Below, in pieces: positions 13,101 to 28,100 of a stretch of 64,000 nucleotides of DNA; position 1 is the stretch's first letter; the number at the start of each line of letters is the position of its first letter. The notes under the pieces were generated by a model. It was not told the origin of the DNA, searched no databases, and worked only from the letters and a program-made list of their open reading frames with translations. The position numbers and the translations under genes are program-made. The DNA lies in contig OW285187.1 of NCBI GenBank assembly GCA_935421135.1, forward strand, positions 248,001 through 312,000, in the 5' to 3' direction. Source of the stretch: Bugulina stolonifera. Its lineage: Eukaryota; Bryozoa; Gymnolaemata; Cheilostomatida; Bugulidae.

Positions 13101-16100
13101 ATTATCATCAGATACACAAGTGGTTCAGAGTGCAATTACTGTGAGTGTATTACACTCTACTACATGTTATATACAATGTGTGTCATATATGATTGCAAGT
13201 GAACAATGGTACATACGAGGGGCGATCGGTAAGTTCCAGGACAGGTTTTATTAGAGGAGCACAAAAGCACTTACACAAAATTATTCTATATCACCTTCAA
13301 AGTAGTCCCCTTGCCTATCTACACACCGCTGGAGACGAGTTTTCCATGAAGCCATGCACTCTTTGAACTCAATTTCTGGAATGCTCTTCAGTACGTCCGC
13401 TGTTGCCTTTTTTACCACACTGAGAGTGTCAAAGTGACTGCCCGTCAAAAATTTTTTTCAACTTTGGGAATAAGAAGACATTCTCTAGTGTCACGTCTGG
13501 AGAATAGTGAAGGTTGGAACATATTTGAGTTGAAATTTTAGCCATAGATTCAGTTACTTTTACGGCTGTGTGTGCTGGCGCATTGTCCTGGTGAATGATG
13601 AAGTCTTGCTTTCTCCCTCCCTCCGGTCTTCAGCGACGATATTGAGTTTCTCAGGTTCATCAAAACTTCCAAATAGATACATTTGATTGTTGGGCAATTA
13701 TTTAAACTTGTTGGATAACTGTTTGATCATATTGGGTAACTGTTTAACCTTGTGGCATCCACTATTGGTGAACCAGTTGATCATTTTTAACAGAAATTGG
13801 CCTTCCAGCTCGCGAGTCATCTTCAACCTCCTCTCTGTCTTCTTTAAACCTCTTATACCACTCCAAAACTCTTCCTCTACTTAGTGAATGATCTCCATAA
13901 GCTTATTGTACAAGTTCATAAGTCTGTGTAGCAGTCTTTTGCAGTTTGAAACAAAATTTGCTCATGACTTTTAGCCATTTTTACCCAACAGCAAGTCTGC
14001 TAGAGTGACCTTTACATTTCTTACCTTTTCACAAAAAATCTCACCACTAGAGAGCAGTGCTGTTGCTAGGTAATTCAAAACATGCATTGCAATGACCATG
14101 TGACTTTTGATAAAGAAAATACAACTTTAAAGGATCAGTGTCACCGTTTTTGTTTACATTTTGAGACACCCATGTGCTCGCTAGAGCGAACGTCATGGTT
14201 GGTTACTTGAACTTTATTATAATTGGTTAACTAAATCGAATGCGCATGTACACGTGTGGGAAAACCCATTGGGTGATCGATGGGAATCAGTTGGCTGTGG
14301 ACAGAATTAGAATAAAATATAATATTTTGCTTTTGCCAAAATGAAATTATTGTTGCAAGATGAAAATGCTATCAAGAGATGATATCATACAAGGTATATG
14401 GCAAGCACAGCAAAAATTGCAATCATTTGATTATCATATCAAATCAATGAAAGTAAATTAATTTTGATTTTAATTTAATTCTTAATGTCAATGTGAATGT
14501 ACTATGCCAGTGTAGTTGATATTACAAAAGTTATTTATACATGTGGATATAGCAATGATAATTATTGTTATTTACTTTTTGTTCACATTGGTACATAAGT
14601 AATTTGTTAAAATAACATACTAGTTACTTATGGCTAATTATTATGAATGTAGCCTACTTTACTATTTTAAACTCTACTAAAATGGATAAAATGCAAAATA
14701 AAATATTGGGATTATAATATTAACTTGATTAACTATGATTGTTGCTATCTACATATATGTAGGCCTATATACAGCAACTAATCAAAAACTTAATTTATTG
14801 AATTTCAAAATAATTGTATTCTTTGATTGCAGCCGTAAGTAAAATAAACTTTTGATGACACTATAGTCAACTCATTTGCTTTCTCTGTTGTAATAATAGT
14901 ACTATGATGACTAAAATGTGTGTAATGAATGCTTCTTTTTAGCAGTTTGTCAAGACTATGACCCAGGAATGTCAAGTCCCATCAATGGCAACCTCTTAAA
15001 GTCATACTTGAGTGACGAGTATTGTACCTTGGACACTGAGTTGACTTGTTGTACATAGGTATACATAAGGTAAGTGCATCATCAACTTTCAAGGTTCTGT
15101 CTAATAAAAAAATGTGAAGTGTTGACGCATCAGTACAGCAAAACTTTCGCTGTAAACACTGCTGCATGTACATATTACTTTTCTGTACTGTGGTTTTTGG
15201 AATGTAGCCTAGCAAAATTGGTATCGATTTGATTTGTATTCATCATTTTCAATCTATTACATTGTACCTAGCAGTTATATTCAGTTGCTTAGTGTGGTCT
15301 GATTTTAGGTACCATCTGTTGATGTTAATGTACTTTCAAGTGATCCAATGGTATGATAACATGTTCACATAATGTTGTAGAATAGAAACATCTATCAAGC
15401 AACATGCTTGAACTGAAGTACTTACCAACAATTCGAGCAGCCAAATCAATCGTATGGTTTGTAAAGTATTGACCGGTACCTTCAAATATTAATATTCTGC
15501 CACAATTGGAATTTTTTTCATTTTTATATGTATTAGTTGCAGTTGGCCTGATATTTCATGTATGATCTTTCAGTAAATAGAATTTCAATGAGTACAGTAC
15601 ATGTTGTATTTGATGCCTGTGATGGCCAATTCCATTTTGATTTTTTTCTATATTGTGCAGTTACATTAGTGATCTTTTCTATTTACCAAGTCGATTATTA
15701 CTGCCCCGTTTCAAGTGACCGTAATCCACAAGCTTTAATGTTAACAAGAACTAATATTATGCACTCATGGTTATTTGCAATTAGCCGAGTGGATTTAGTT
15801 TTGTTCCAAGATGTCATTATTTTGAATTCCAAGATTACTCATGTTTTTTTGTGTTTGCAGCCATAGTAAATGGAAAATACATGCAGCTCAAAATTTATAC
15901 TTTATAGACTATTATATTTGATTTTACATTTATTTTGTGCTATTTTTCTTATCTTTCTTAGGCTTTAGGGAGGATTTGTTTTACTAGATGAAACTGCAAT
16001 TTTCCATTTGCAAAGACATGTAAGTGCTGTAGTTATGAACATCAATTTACTGATTATTTACCAATACAGTCTCTAGACAAATTTTATTGCCCTCTCCGTT

Positions 16101-19100
16101 TTATGACACCGAGCTGTGATTGCAAGATTAATTTAGGCCTACTAGTATACTTTTGGCAAAGTGCTGGAGACTAAAACCAATATCCATGGAATCACGTGCA
16201 CAAGTATAGATCCGCCCAACTATGATTCATATACATTTAAACAAAAATGTTTGAAATGATTCTGACTATTATTTGATTTGTCGTACTTTCTGAAAATGTA
16301 ACCGTCATTCTTAGTTATTAATATGAGGACATCAAATGACTATTCAACTTCAATATCTTAAAACATTTATTGTTTATTTACGATATCTGTTTGTAACAAA
16401 ATACAACGATGAAAACAGCCGAATCCAGAGTAAAATACATGTGTAAAGTATTGAACATGAACAGAAATCATAATGAGATACACAGTCCATGTAGCGTGCC
16501 AGCAGAAGTTTGTTTTCAATCGTAATCACTCAGCTTGAATGCTGAAGCACTATAACGCTTCACCTTTTATAGAGTTACTTGTTGAAGAAACCTCTTGGAG
16601 TACGGGTGAACTGTACATTTTGAACGCTTCTTTTGCAATCCAATATGTACTATCTGCAATTCAAATTTGTAGAGCATTTTATTAAGAAGAGTGGTTGTGA
16701 CCCTCGAAGAGAACACATCAATAGTTAGTGGCAATGTAGTTTTGGTTGGGTTCAACTCTCACAGCAGAATTTCCCACCCTGTTGAATAGATGATGCTGAA
16801 GTACTAGTACTGATAATCAAGTTAATGTACATAACATATTACTGCTACAACACTTACCTATGCTTTTTCCAACATTGGAGATAAATATGATATGGTGCAA
16901 GCTGGAGAATAGATGAATTTGAATTTCCACACCAGTGTCTGGTCGCATGGAATTGGTCTAGCTTTGTTCCCGTTCGTTCATACAGCTTTGGAATCTCACT
17001 GTGCTAAATAATAACGATAATAATATAATATTCATGGCGCCAAACACAATTCTTTAATGTGGCTGCCCGATAGCAGAGCTAGTCGAATGGGTCTCCACGG
17101 CTCCTAGAGCTGAATATTATTATAGTTCGATATGGCACAGAAGGAAGACTTTCGGAATGAAAACCTAAATCACATGGGTTGTCAGTTTTATTAGCTAAAG
17201 CATGTGTGTTTCACATTTTGCAAAAATAAACTGATGAAATTTACCTCAATGAGTTTATAAGTTTGTGCATAAGTTAAATTCAAGAAGACGGTTTTAATGC
17301 TACCTTGTAACGAGCCTTGTCGCTACATAATAAATTATAAACACCTACCAGTAGAAAGAACTGGATGTAGAAATTGAGGTTGGCATTCGATTTACATATT
17401 CTTCATCAAAGGTGAGTGTGTGTCTTTACCCTGCTCACCAGATCATTCCTTCTTTCCAACAAACAGTCGAGTTCAACTATGTCTTTATCAATGTCAGGAA
17501 AGTTACTTGCTGACAGTATTGGAACTAGCCTGTAATCAACACAGTGAGTACATCATAAGATACAAATACGATAAAAACATAAAATGCTTTAGAAATAAAA
17601 CTTGGCTGTTTTAAACAAAAAGAAACTTTGACCATGCAAACATACATAAAAGTACACCAGGTTAGCTCAGCTGCATTAGATAGGGGTGAGTTTGTGTCTA
17701 ATGAAGTTAGTATCAGTCCCACCAATCTTTTAGATTTAGCCTGGGAAAAGGGGGGGGGGGGGGCTTAAAAGAGTGAATAAACTAAATACAGTAATTCAAA
17801 TATCTTGGATAGACCAGATCAGTCAATGGATTATTTTAGAAATAAACTTTATGATGGAATTATTGTTTGTATTTTCGCAGGATATGTATATTGTAAATTC
17901 AAAATTATATTTGAATATGTATATTGTAGATGATTTAATACAACAATACAATAACTTCACATTTTTACAAAGTTCATTGTGACCGATTGTCAAAACTAAA
18001 TTTAATACTAACTGAAATTTAGTTTCACCAGTATTGTAATATAAATATAAATATATGTTAAAATCATAATGATATGATAATCATTTAGATTATTATATTA
18101 AATTATATTATAATATAACCTAATTAACATTATATTAATATGAAATATCATAATCACATGACTTCCTTTCTTTGTATTATAAGTTATCTAACTCTTTTTA
18201 TCATTTAAAAAATTAATATAAATATTATAATAATATTTAATTTCAAACCTAATCATTTGTTTTTAAACGAAATAAATAAAAAAAGAGTACATATGTTAAA
18301 TGCTTACTATGCTGAGTATTGTGGTAGCTGACAATCTGGCCATAAACTAAGCTCATATTCTTTAGAAAATGAAATTTATGAAATGAAAATCCAAATTTCG
18401 AACGCCATTCTTAGCATTTCTGTGCACTATGAATTCTCAACTCAATTCATAGACATAGACGAAGATAGATAGTATAGTACCTTGGTACTTGCAATAACTC
18501 TGTGATCAATTGTATTGTAATGTGATCATGTGACTTTGTTTTGTTTATAAAATTTGATGCTAGTATGATAATCCATAGTTTCGGATAAACAATGGCAGCT
18601 ATAAAAATAAAACTTTTTTCGAGGGTGTAATATAAATTGAAGGGTGCATGGTTGCAAGTAGTATATGCTCATGGATTATTTTTGCATTTTTCAGGCTACT
18701 TTTGAAAATATTCTCAAAAAACCAAACCTCTCTCTATACAACTTATATAAAAAAATTGCCGTTTAGGGTGTCTTCATTAAAAAAATCGTCCTAGGGCAGC
18801 ACATAGCGCATCGCGCGATGCATTATGGGAAGCAGAAATATGTTGAGAGCACAACTCTGCAACTTGTAACTTTCCTGCTGCCTTCATTTTAACACAAATC
18901 TACATTTTGCTGAGCAAGGTAATTAGTGACAGGGATCCTTTAACTAAATTGACAGCACCTGTCCTGGAACTTATCGATCACCCCTTGTATTACTATGTGT
19001 GTCATATATTGTTACAGGTGAACATATCGATGATACATGTTACAATGTGTGTCATATATGGTGGCAAGTGAACACATCAATGATACATGTTACTATGTGT

Positions 19101-22100
19101 GTCATATTATATTGTTACAGGTGAACATATCGATGATACATGTTACAATGTGTGTCATATATTGTTACAGGTGAACATATCAATGTTGTTAAGGAACCTA
19201 ATAGGGATCACTGGCTCTCTAGTAGTCATGCTAATACTAAACCCTGCTTTGACAGGAATTCTACTGTCTGTCGTACCATTGATATCTCTCAGTGCTGTGC
19301 AGTATGGTGAGTTAATATATAGTAGTATAATACTGTATGTACATGTATGTATTAACTCTACTGTGTAATACTATATTATGCTGTACACACATGTATATAA
19401 ATGTGTAAACCTATGTATTACATGCATAGCAATACTTGACCAATGCACTGCTATGTTCAGGTAACTTCATGAAGAAGATGCGCAAAAAGTTTCAGGATAA
19501 ACTGGCAGATGCAGGTACAGTAGCTGAGGAATGTATATCTAGTATGAGAACTGTCAGGGCTTTCAATGGAGAGAGTAAAGTAGTAGAGGACTACAACACT
19601 GAGATCATGCAGAGTTACGGGGTGGCCAAGAAGATAGCCTTCTTTACCGGTGTGTACCTTAGCTGTGGTCCTCACTCCATAGGTATTTGTTACTGAGTAT
19701 ATTGTTATATTATTATGTTTCAGACAGGTACTATTATATATGTATGTAAGAGGTTGTGATAATATACTACACAGGTGTATTCAATGGTTGGCTAAGTATA
19801 TCAGCGTTTGGTGCAATATGTCTGGCCATGTGGTACGGAGGGAAGCTCGTGTTTGAAGGGCATCTCTCAGTCGGTATCCTCACGTCATTCCTTGTCTACA
19901 CTGTACAGATAGCTGGTTGTCTGGCTGTTATATCTACACTGTATGGAGAGTTCATGCAGGTAAGTTACATGTGTATTACATAGTGGGCCTACCTGCACTG
20001 TATCACATACAAGTATTATAATCTTCCCTACAGATGACAGTATGACAATAGACGCAGGTATTGATGCGTAGTAGTGTAAGTAGGTTATGTCACTCCTCCA
20101 TCCCTCCTTTGAATCAAGCACATGCTAGAACGTGTCATGTTTGAGGCCCCATTTGGAACGCTGGAGGCATCTCATCTTGCATGCCTGTTTAATTCATATC
20201 AACAGGCAGTTGGAGCCTCCGAGAGAATGTTCAATATATTTGATATGGAGCCAAAGATGGCGACAGACAATGGAATGTATCAGCAACAGAGTACATTCTC
20301 ACCAGGTAAACTACTGTAGTGTATTACACTATCACTCACCTAATGGTAGTGAACCACTGTATATTACTACCCTATCACTCACCTAATAGTAGTGAACCAC
20401 TGTATATTACTACTCTATCACTCACTTGATAGTAGTGAACCACTGTATATTACTACTCTATCACTCACCTAATAGTAGTGAACCACTGTATATTACTACT
20501 CTATCACTCGCTTAATAGTAGTGAACCACTGTATATTACTACTCTATCACTCACCTAATCGTAGTGAACCACTGTGTATTACTACTCTATCACTCACTTA
20601 ATAGTAGTGAACCACTGTGTATTACTACTCTATCACTCGCTTAATAGTAGTGAACCACTGTATATTACTACTCTATCACTCACCTAATAGTAGTGAACCA
20701 CTGTATATTACTACTCTATCACTCACTTAATAGTAGTGAACCACTGTATATTACTAATCTATCACTCACTTGATAGTAGTGAACCACTGTGTATTACTAC
20801 TGTATCACTCACTTAATAGTAGTGAACCACTGTGTATTACTACTCTATCACTCAGTTAATAGTAGTGAACCACTGTATATTACTACTCTATCACTCACTT
20901 AATAGTAGTGAACCACTGTGTATTACTACTCTATCACTCACTTAATAGTAGTGAACCACTGTATGTTACTACTCTATCACTCACCTAATGGTAGTGAACC
21001 ACTGTATATTACTACTCTATCACTCACTTAATAGTAGTGAACCACTGTATATTACTACTCTATCACTCACCTAATAGTAGTGAACCACTGTATATTACTA
21101 CTCTATCACTCACTTGATAGTAGTGAACCACTGTATATTACTACTCTATCACTCACTTAATAGTAGTGATGCGCATTGGTTACACTCTACTGTCAATGGC
21201 AGGAAATTACCAACATGCTTATATTTTAATTTTAGTGATTGAATTTGAAGATGTTCATTTTACTTATCCATCGCGGCCTGACTATAAAGTACTGAAGGTA
21301 AGCACAGTGGTCTGACTATAAAGTACTGAAGGTAAGCACAGTAGTCTGACTATAGAGTACTAAAGGTAAGCACAGTAGTCTGACTATAGAGTACTGAAGG
21401 TAAGCACAGTGGTCTGACTATAGAGTAGGCCTGCACGGTGTTTCGGTTTCAAACGATGTAAACGGTGTGTGAACCCTCGGTGTTGCACATCGGCAAATTT
21501 TTTATGCACCGAATCGCACCGGCACCGTGCTCAAACGATATATCGATGGTTCGGTGTAGTTCGATGTTATCGAACCGGACCGCTATGCCAGTAGTCATTC
21601 AATATTCATGCGGTCTAATATCACGTGTTCTTGTTTACCTCACTTCAAACTAGGTTGCATACCTTCGCTAATCCGTTTCAACATTAACTGCCATCGTGGC
21701 TGTGATTGATTATCAGTGTTGTGGAGGTAGTAATTATTATTAAATTATACTAAATTGATTCATAATTACGTAACTTAGCAGATTCTGGTATATTATATTC
21801 TATCGTTTGCATATGATTGCTTTGTTCATGAATAGTGTGCTGAAATAGAACAGTAGTATACGATCGAATATAATGGATTATATTGAATATTAAATTATTA
21901 AATTATTATAATTATTATAAATAATATAATTAAATTTAAACATACCATTGGATAATTATTTCTATTATAATTAATCTACTACTAATGTTTAAGTTTGGTT
22001 ATATTTGCTTGTAACTAAGAATAGCTACAATGCTTATAATAGTTAATCATTATTAATTATGGCTTTTTAATTTAAAATCGTTGTGTAGTTATGCTTTTGG

Positions 22101-25100
22101 TAAGCACCAGATCTTTATTTATTTAAAATAAGCTAATACTAATGTTCAATCAATATTTTGTAGGTAGAATTCATCGGACTGAGCCATCGTAATATCCCAT
22201 CTGAAGACAAATCTGCTAGACTCAATCGGTGAATTATACCAAATCAGCAGTCTATCAAGAAAGCTTGCAAGAAAGATTCCCTACATTTATTATCATTACA
22301 TCATATGCAACTATGCTAGCGTTTCTTCTTTCTCTTGTGATATGAAGTTAGCCCATGTCATTTTAAATTTGTTATCTTTTTGTGTCAATGGTACGAGTGT
22401 GGTGGAAACAATGTTTGCTGTTTTTCTTCTGTAATTTGGTCACAATCAGTAATAAATCTAATAAATTATATGTAGTCGGTTGGATGTGTGTCCAGCCTCA
22501 TGTTATGTTTTTATATTTAATATATTTATTAAAATTACATAAAATTAATAGGTGAAGTAAGACCCAATGCAACATAAGACTCACTAGACTACATGGGCAA
22601 ATGCAAAATCTTGGGAGTAGGAGTAAGCACTGATTACTTTCATTAGCCCAATAGCTACTTAAATAAAATAATATACATATACTATGTTTTAATAAAGCCC
22701 TGTCTGCCTGCCATATCTGAAAATAAAATAAACAATGATTGGCATGAACTCATGTTGCAAGAGTGTTGAGGATTTTTGTTCCCTTGTATTGAACGGTCAT
22801 GATGAGACAACTCTATTAGGCGAACTAGCTCCTGGACCAGTTCGATCCGGTATATCGAACCAAAGTTGACACCGTCTAACACCGCTTGAGACCAGGATCA
22901 AGGGGTCCGGTGCGGTTCGGTATATCGATCCAAATTTGGCATCGGTTGACACCGAATGAGACTAGGCACAAGAGAACCGGTGTCAACCGGTGTTTGATTA
23001 CCACCACCCCAAAAACCGAATATCAGTGGGGAGGCAACACCGGTGCAGGCCTACTATAGAGTACTAAAGGTAAGCACAGTAGTCTGACTATAAAGTACTG
23101 AAGGTAAGCACAGTGGTCTGACTATAAAGTACTGAAGGTAAGCACAGTGGTCTGACTATAGAGTACTAAAGGTAAGCACAGTGGTCTGACTATAGAGTAC
23201 TAAAGGTAAGCACAGTGGTCTGACTATAAAGTACTGAAGGTAAGCACAGTAGTCTAACTATAAAGTACTAAAGGTAAGCACAGTAGTCTGACTATAGAGT
23301 ACTAAAGGTAAGCACAGTGGTCTGGCTATAAAGTACTGAAGGTAAGCACAGTAGTCTGACTATAAAGTACTAAAGGTAAGCACAGTGGTCTGACTATAAA
23401 GTACTGAAGGTAAGCACAGTAGTCTGACTATAAAGTACTGAAGGTAAGCACAGTAGTCTGACTATAAAGTACTAAAGGTAAGCACAGTGGTCTGACTATA
23501 GAGTACTAAAGGTAAGCACAGTAGTCTGACTATAGAGTACTAAAGGTAAGCACAGTAGTCTGACTATAAAGTACTGAAGGTAAGCACAGTGGTCTGACTA
23601 TAGAGTACTAAAGGTAAGCACAGTGGTCTGACTATAGAGTACTGAAGGTAAGCACAGTAGTCTGACTATAAAGTACTGAAGGTATATATATAAGCTTTGG
23701 TATCATGGTACTAATGTATATTCTTGTGTATAAGCTTTGGTATCATGATACTAATGTATATTCTTGTATATATTAGGGGGTCTCACTGCGCATTGAACCA
23801 GGTAAAGTCGTAGCTTTAGTTGGACCGTCAGGGGGAGGCAAATCTACAATAGTCTCTCTAATTGAGAGATTCTATGACTGCGACTCGGGACAAGTTAAAC
23901 TGAGTGAGTTTATTACTGCTGTTGTAGTATCGGTGTTACATGTACGTATATTCATATATCTACAGTATCGGTATTACATGTACATATATTCATATACAGT
24001 ATCGGTATTACATGTACGTATATTCATATACAGTATCGGTATTACATGTGCATATATTCATATATCTACAGTATCGGTATTACATGTACGTATATTCATA
24101 TACAGTATCGGTATTACATGTACATATATTCATATATCTACAGTATCGGTGTTACATGTACGTATATTCATATACAGTATCGGTATTACATGTACATATA
24201 TTCATATATTTACAGTATCGGTATTACATGTACATATATTCATATATCTACAGTATTGGTATTACATGTGCATATATTCATATATCTACAGTATTGGTAT
24301 TACATGTACATATATTCATATATCTACAGTATCGGTGTTACATGTACATATATTCATATACAGTATCGGTATTACATGTACGTATATTCATATACAGTAT
24401 CGGTATTACATGTGCATATATTCATATATCTACAGTATCGGTATTACATGTACGTATATTCATATACAGTATCGGTATTACATGTGCATATATTCATATA
24501 TCTACAGTATCGGTATTACATGTACATATATTCATATATTTACAGTATCGGTATTACATGTACATATATTCATATATCTACAGTATCGGTATTACATGTA
24601 CGTATATTCATATACAGTATCGGTATTACATGTGCATATATTCATATATCTACAGTATCGGTATTACATGTACGTATATTCATATACAGTATCGGTATTA
24701 CATGTACATATATTCATATATTTACAGTATCGGTATTACATGTGCATATATTCATATATTTACAGTATCGGTATTACATGTACGTATATTCATATACAGT
24801 ATCGGTATTACATGTACATATATTCATATATCTACAGTATCGGTGTTACATGTACGTATATTCATATACAGTATCGGTATTGCATGTACGTATTATTTCA
24901 GGTGGTATTGGTATTCAGCATTTGGATCCTCTATGGTTCCGTACTAAGATATCACTGGTTAGTCAGGAACCCACGCTATTTGCTTGTTCTATAAGGGAAA
25001 ACATAGCTTATGGTACCGATGCTACAGAGCAACAGGTGAGGCCAAGGATTCTATTCATGCACTCCTCATGTGGAGTTTGAATTAGTGCCGGACAGTGTTT

Positions 25101-28100
25101 CGGTGTCATTCAGTTTTCTTCTTTTGGTTCAAAAACCGCAAAGTTTTAAAATGCAAGCCGGAACGGAATGCGGCGGTTGGGTCTCATTCAGTTTTAAAAT
25201 TAAAACCATGTCCGACCCTTTAGAGTCCCCACTTCCAGTAATGGCTGGCATCGTGAACGGGAGAACACATTCTGTGCTTTGTTCAATCTTTATATTTCGA
25301 TGTCATCCTTGCCATTCAGACTTTGCTGCAACCATCGTTGTCACTCAGTGATTATTTGTTGTAGTTTTACTCAGTTGTTAGTACTTGTACTTACATATTA
25401 TTGTAAATAATTAGTGCTTAACAATTACGATTTATTAAACAAAATAAAAATGGCTGCCATTGCTGTTAAAAGCAGAGTGTGACAACTCCCTGCGTTGAGT
25501 ATGACATTTTCAGTTCGATGCAATTTTTTTCTGACTCGAAAACACCAAATTAAACCGAGGGGTAAAGGTTAAAACGATATTTCCTCCACTAACATGACTT
25601 CTAGTCTGAGCATGTGTGTCAAGGCAGGCAATTACTTTCATGTATGTCTCCTACATGCACATCATAATATCATGGGACTCAATTTAGAAGTTTTGTTTGC
25701 AGACAAAAGTGCAGATGGAGTCGCTAAAACTTAGCTGGCCAATCCGAAGCCAGCGTTCTTGAGAGCGAAACATAGAGTATTAGACATGCTTGATATTGGA
25801 CAAACAGGGTGTTTTCACTCAATTCTGTGACGCCCTGTCGCACCACCGTCATTTCAAGGCAAATAGAGCCTCAACTTTCGCTAGTCTGTTTCAACCTTAA
25901 AAGACAGCTTCGGCATCATTCAATCTTTTTGGAAAATTAGCAAAAAAAGCTGAATGCAAGTGCAAATCAAAACTGCCCAGCACTAGTTCGAATGCTATGT
26001 TGTTATACACTACGGTACTGGAGCTGTATATTCGTATATGTAAAATGTATATACAATGTAATTATATACCTTGTTATGTTCATATGTGTAGGTAGTAGAA
26101 GCAGCAAGACAGTCCAATGCTCACTCATTCATAGAACAGTTCCCTGATGGCTATGGAACTCTGGTAGGTGAGAGAGGAGTGAGACTATCTGGTGGACAGA
26201 AACAGCGAGTAGCTATTGCTAGGAGTCTAATCACAAACCCAGCTGTCCTTCTTCTAGATGAGGTATCACTAGCTACTACACTATGATATACACAGTATCA
26301 CTAACTACTACTCCACTATGATATACACAGTATCACTAACTACTACTACACTATGATATACACAGTATCACCAACTACTACTACACTATGATATACACAG
26401 TATCACCAACTACTACTACACTATGATATACACAGTATCACCAACTACTACTACACTATGATATACACAGTATCACTAACTACTACTACACTATGATATA
26501 CAGAGTATCACTAATTACTACTACACTATGATATACACAGTATCACCAACTACTACTACACTATGACATACACAGTATCACTAACTACTACTCCACTATG
26601 ATATACACAGTATCACTAACTACTACTACACTATGATATACACAGTATCACTAACTACTACTACACTATGATATACAGAGTATAATGTGTGATTACCGGT
26701 TTGTTATAAGCCACTATGCTGCAGAGCTCTCATAGAGATGGTGTGCTATCTATAATCAATTAAGTGGTACTCCCACAGGCTACCAGTGCTCTAGATGCTG
26801 AGAGTGAACAGTTAGTGCAGGAGGCCATTGATAGAGCTATGAAGGGCAGGACTGTACTTATTATAGCCCACAGGCTATCTACTGTGAGGAACGCAGACCA
26901 GGTGGGCTTAACTCCCATTTACTGAATGGTAGTATGATGTACTATATACTATAATACATGGTGTAGTATGATATACTATATATTGTAATACATGGTGTAG
27001 TATGATATACTATATATTATAATACATGGTGTAGTATGATATACTATATACTATAATACATGGTGTAGTATGATATACTATATACTATAATACATGGTGT
27101 AGTATGATATATTATATATTATAATACACGGTGTAGTATGATATACTATATACTATAATACATGGTGTAGTATGATATATTATATACTATAATACACGGT
27201 GTAGTATGATATATTATATACTATAATACACGGTGTAGTATGATATATTATATACTATAATACATGGTGTAGTATGATATACTATATACTATAATACATA
27301 CAGTGGTGTCCAAAATTATGGCAACCCCCTTGATTTTCACATAATTTGATAGACATACCCTTTCTACATCAACCCAAACCAACTCAAATGCCTTGATCTA
27401 TACACCATTTTGAAGCCTAAAGTGTGCTCTATCCAATAAAAAAAAGACAAATGATTTTGTATTGTTCAGAAACTAGTTAGAGCTCTACTTAGAACAAGAG
27501 CTCAAATTTTAAGAAAATTGTGAAAAGTGCTTCACCGATGAAACTATTTTTTGATCTTTTGTCAGCAATGCAATTTTTTAAGGAATACATTAAGAATGCA
27601 CAAATGCATTAATAAACTTGTTAACAATCCAAAAATTTCTCTACATTGGTCAGTATCCAATAAAAACCTGTCAACAATGGAAGCCAAAGCATGCAAAGTC
27701 TGCTGACTTCTCGAGATTAGTAAATACGGGCAATCAGCGGTGGTTATTCATCTGGATTAGCAAGAGAAAGTCATCAAGCATATTTTCAGCGAGATATAAA
27801 GGTAAACTAGAGGTTGGGCTGTCACTATAAGCCTATTGAGATCTACTGGTTCAACAGATGATAGCAAAAGGAGATGAAGGACATGAAGAAGCAGCACCAG
27901 CGATGACTGCATATCGGTACAGCTTCCTGTCTAAGGAGGAATACAAGCACTGATTTTGAGCAAGAATGGGATGACTCAATGGTGCTGAACTGACAACTTC
28001 AATAGTGAAGAGACCGACTGAGAATTGTAAAGCTGTGGGAAAGTCACTGGTGACAAAACACTGAAGAGAAATTAATCGGCATGGGCATGCCGATCCAGAA

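Larger units (their letters stand above)
13216..18987 (-). mobile_element. Mariner-type element (5.77 kb, contains a second element), TA duplication
   Basis: Inverted ends of 31 bp at 13216-13246 and 18957-18987 match at 28 of 31 positions (one end starts CGAGGGGCGATCGG, the other CAAGGGGTGATCGA). Both are flanked by TA (13214-13215; 18988-18989). Transposase remains are on the minus strand: an N-terminal helix-turn-helix with [19 protein letters not shown] (near 13800-13910), a catalytic segment with [10 protein letters not shown] and YSPD (near 13470-13600), and a C-terminal [13 protein letters not shown] block (near 13285-13325). This is the SETMAR/mariner pattern. Stops, frameshifts and loss of the region holding the first catalytic Asp (around 13640-13690) make it inactive. 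Most of its length is the inner element at 14131-18939. Confidence 0.9.

Noticed and set aside
15558..15866. 102-codon hydrophobic frame in the TTAA-flanked element
   Set aside because: No recognised domain, AT-rich chance composition, no supporting splice structure.
17745..17765. Run of about 16 G
   Set aside because: A homopolymer, possibly a sequencing or assembly effect; no function can be argued.
19650..19696. Longer exon 8 of the ABCB gene ending at a second donor near 19683
   Set aside because: The same phase is kept, but it adds 11 residues inside a membrane helix. The shorter form matches the helix spacing of ABCB10.
23933..25080. Three overlapping plus-strand open frames of 335-353 codons
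   Set aside because: They are translations of the 34/40-bp array in ABCB intron 12, open in all three frames with the same repetitive composition. The flanking exons splice correctly across the array.
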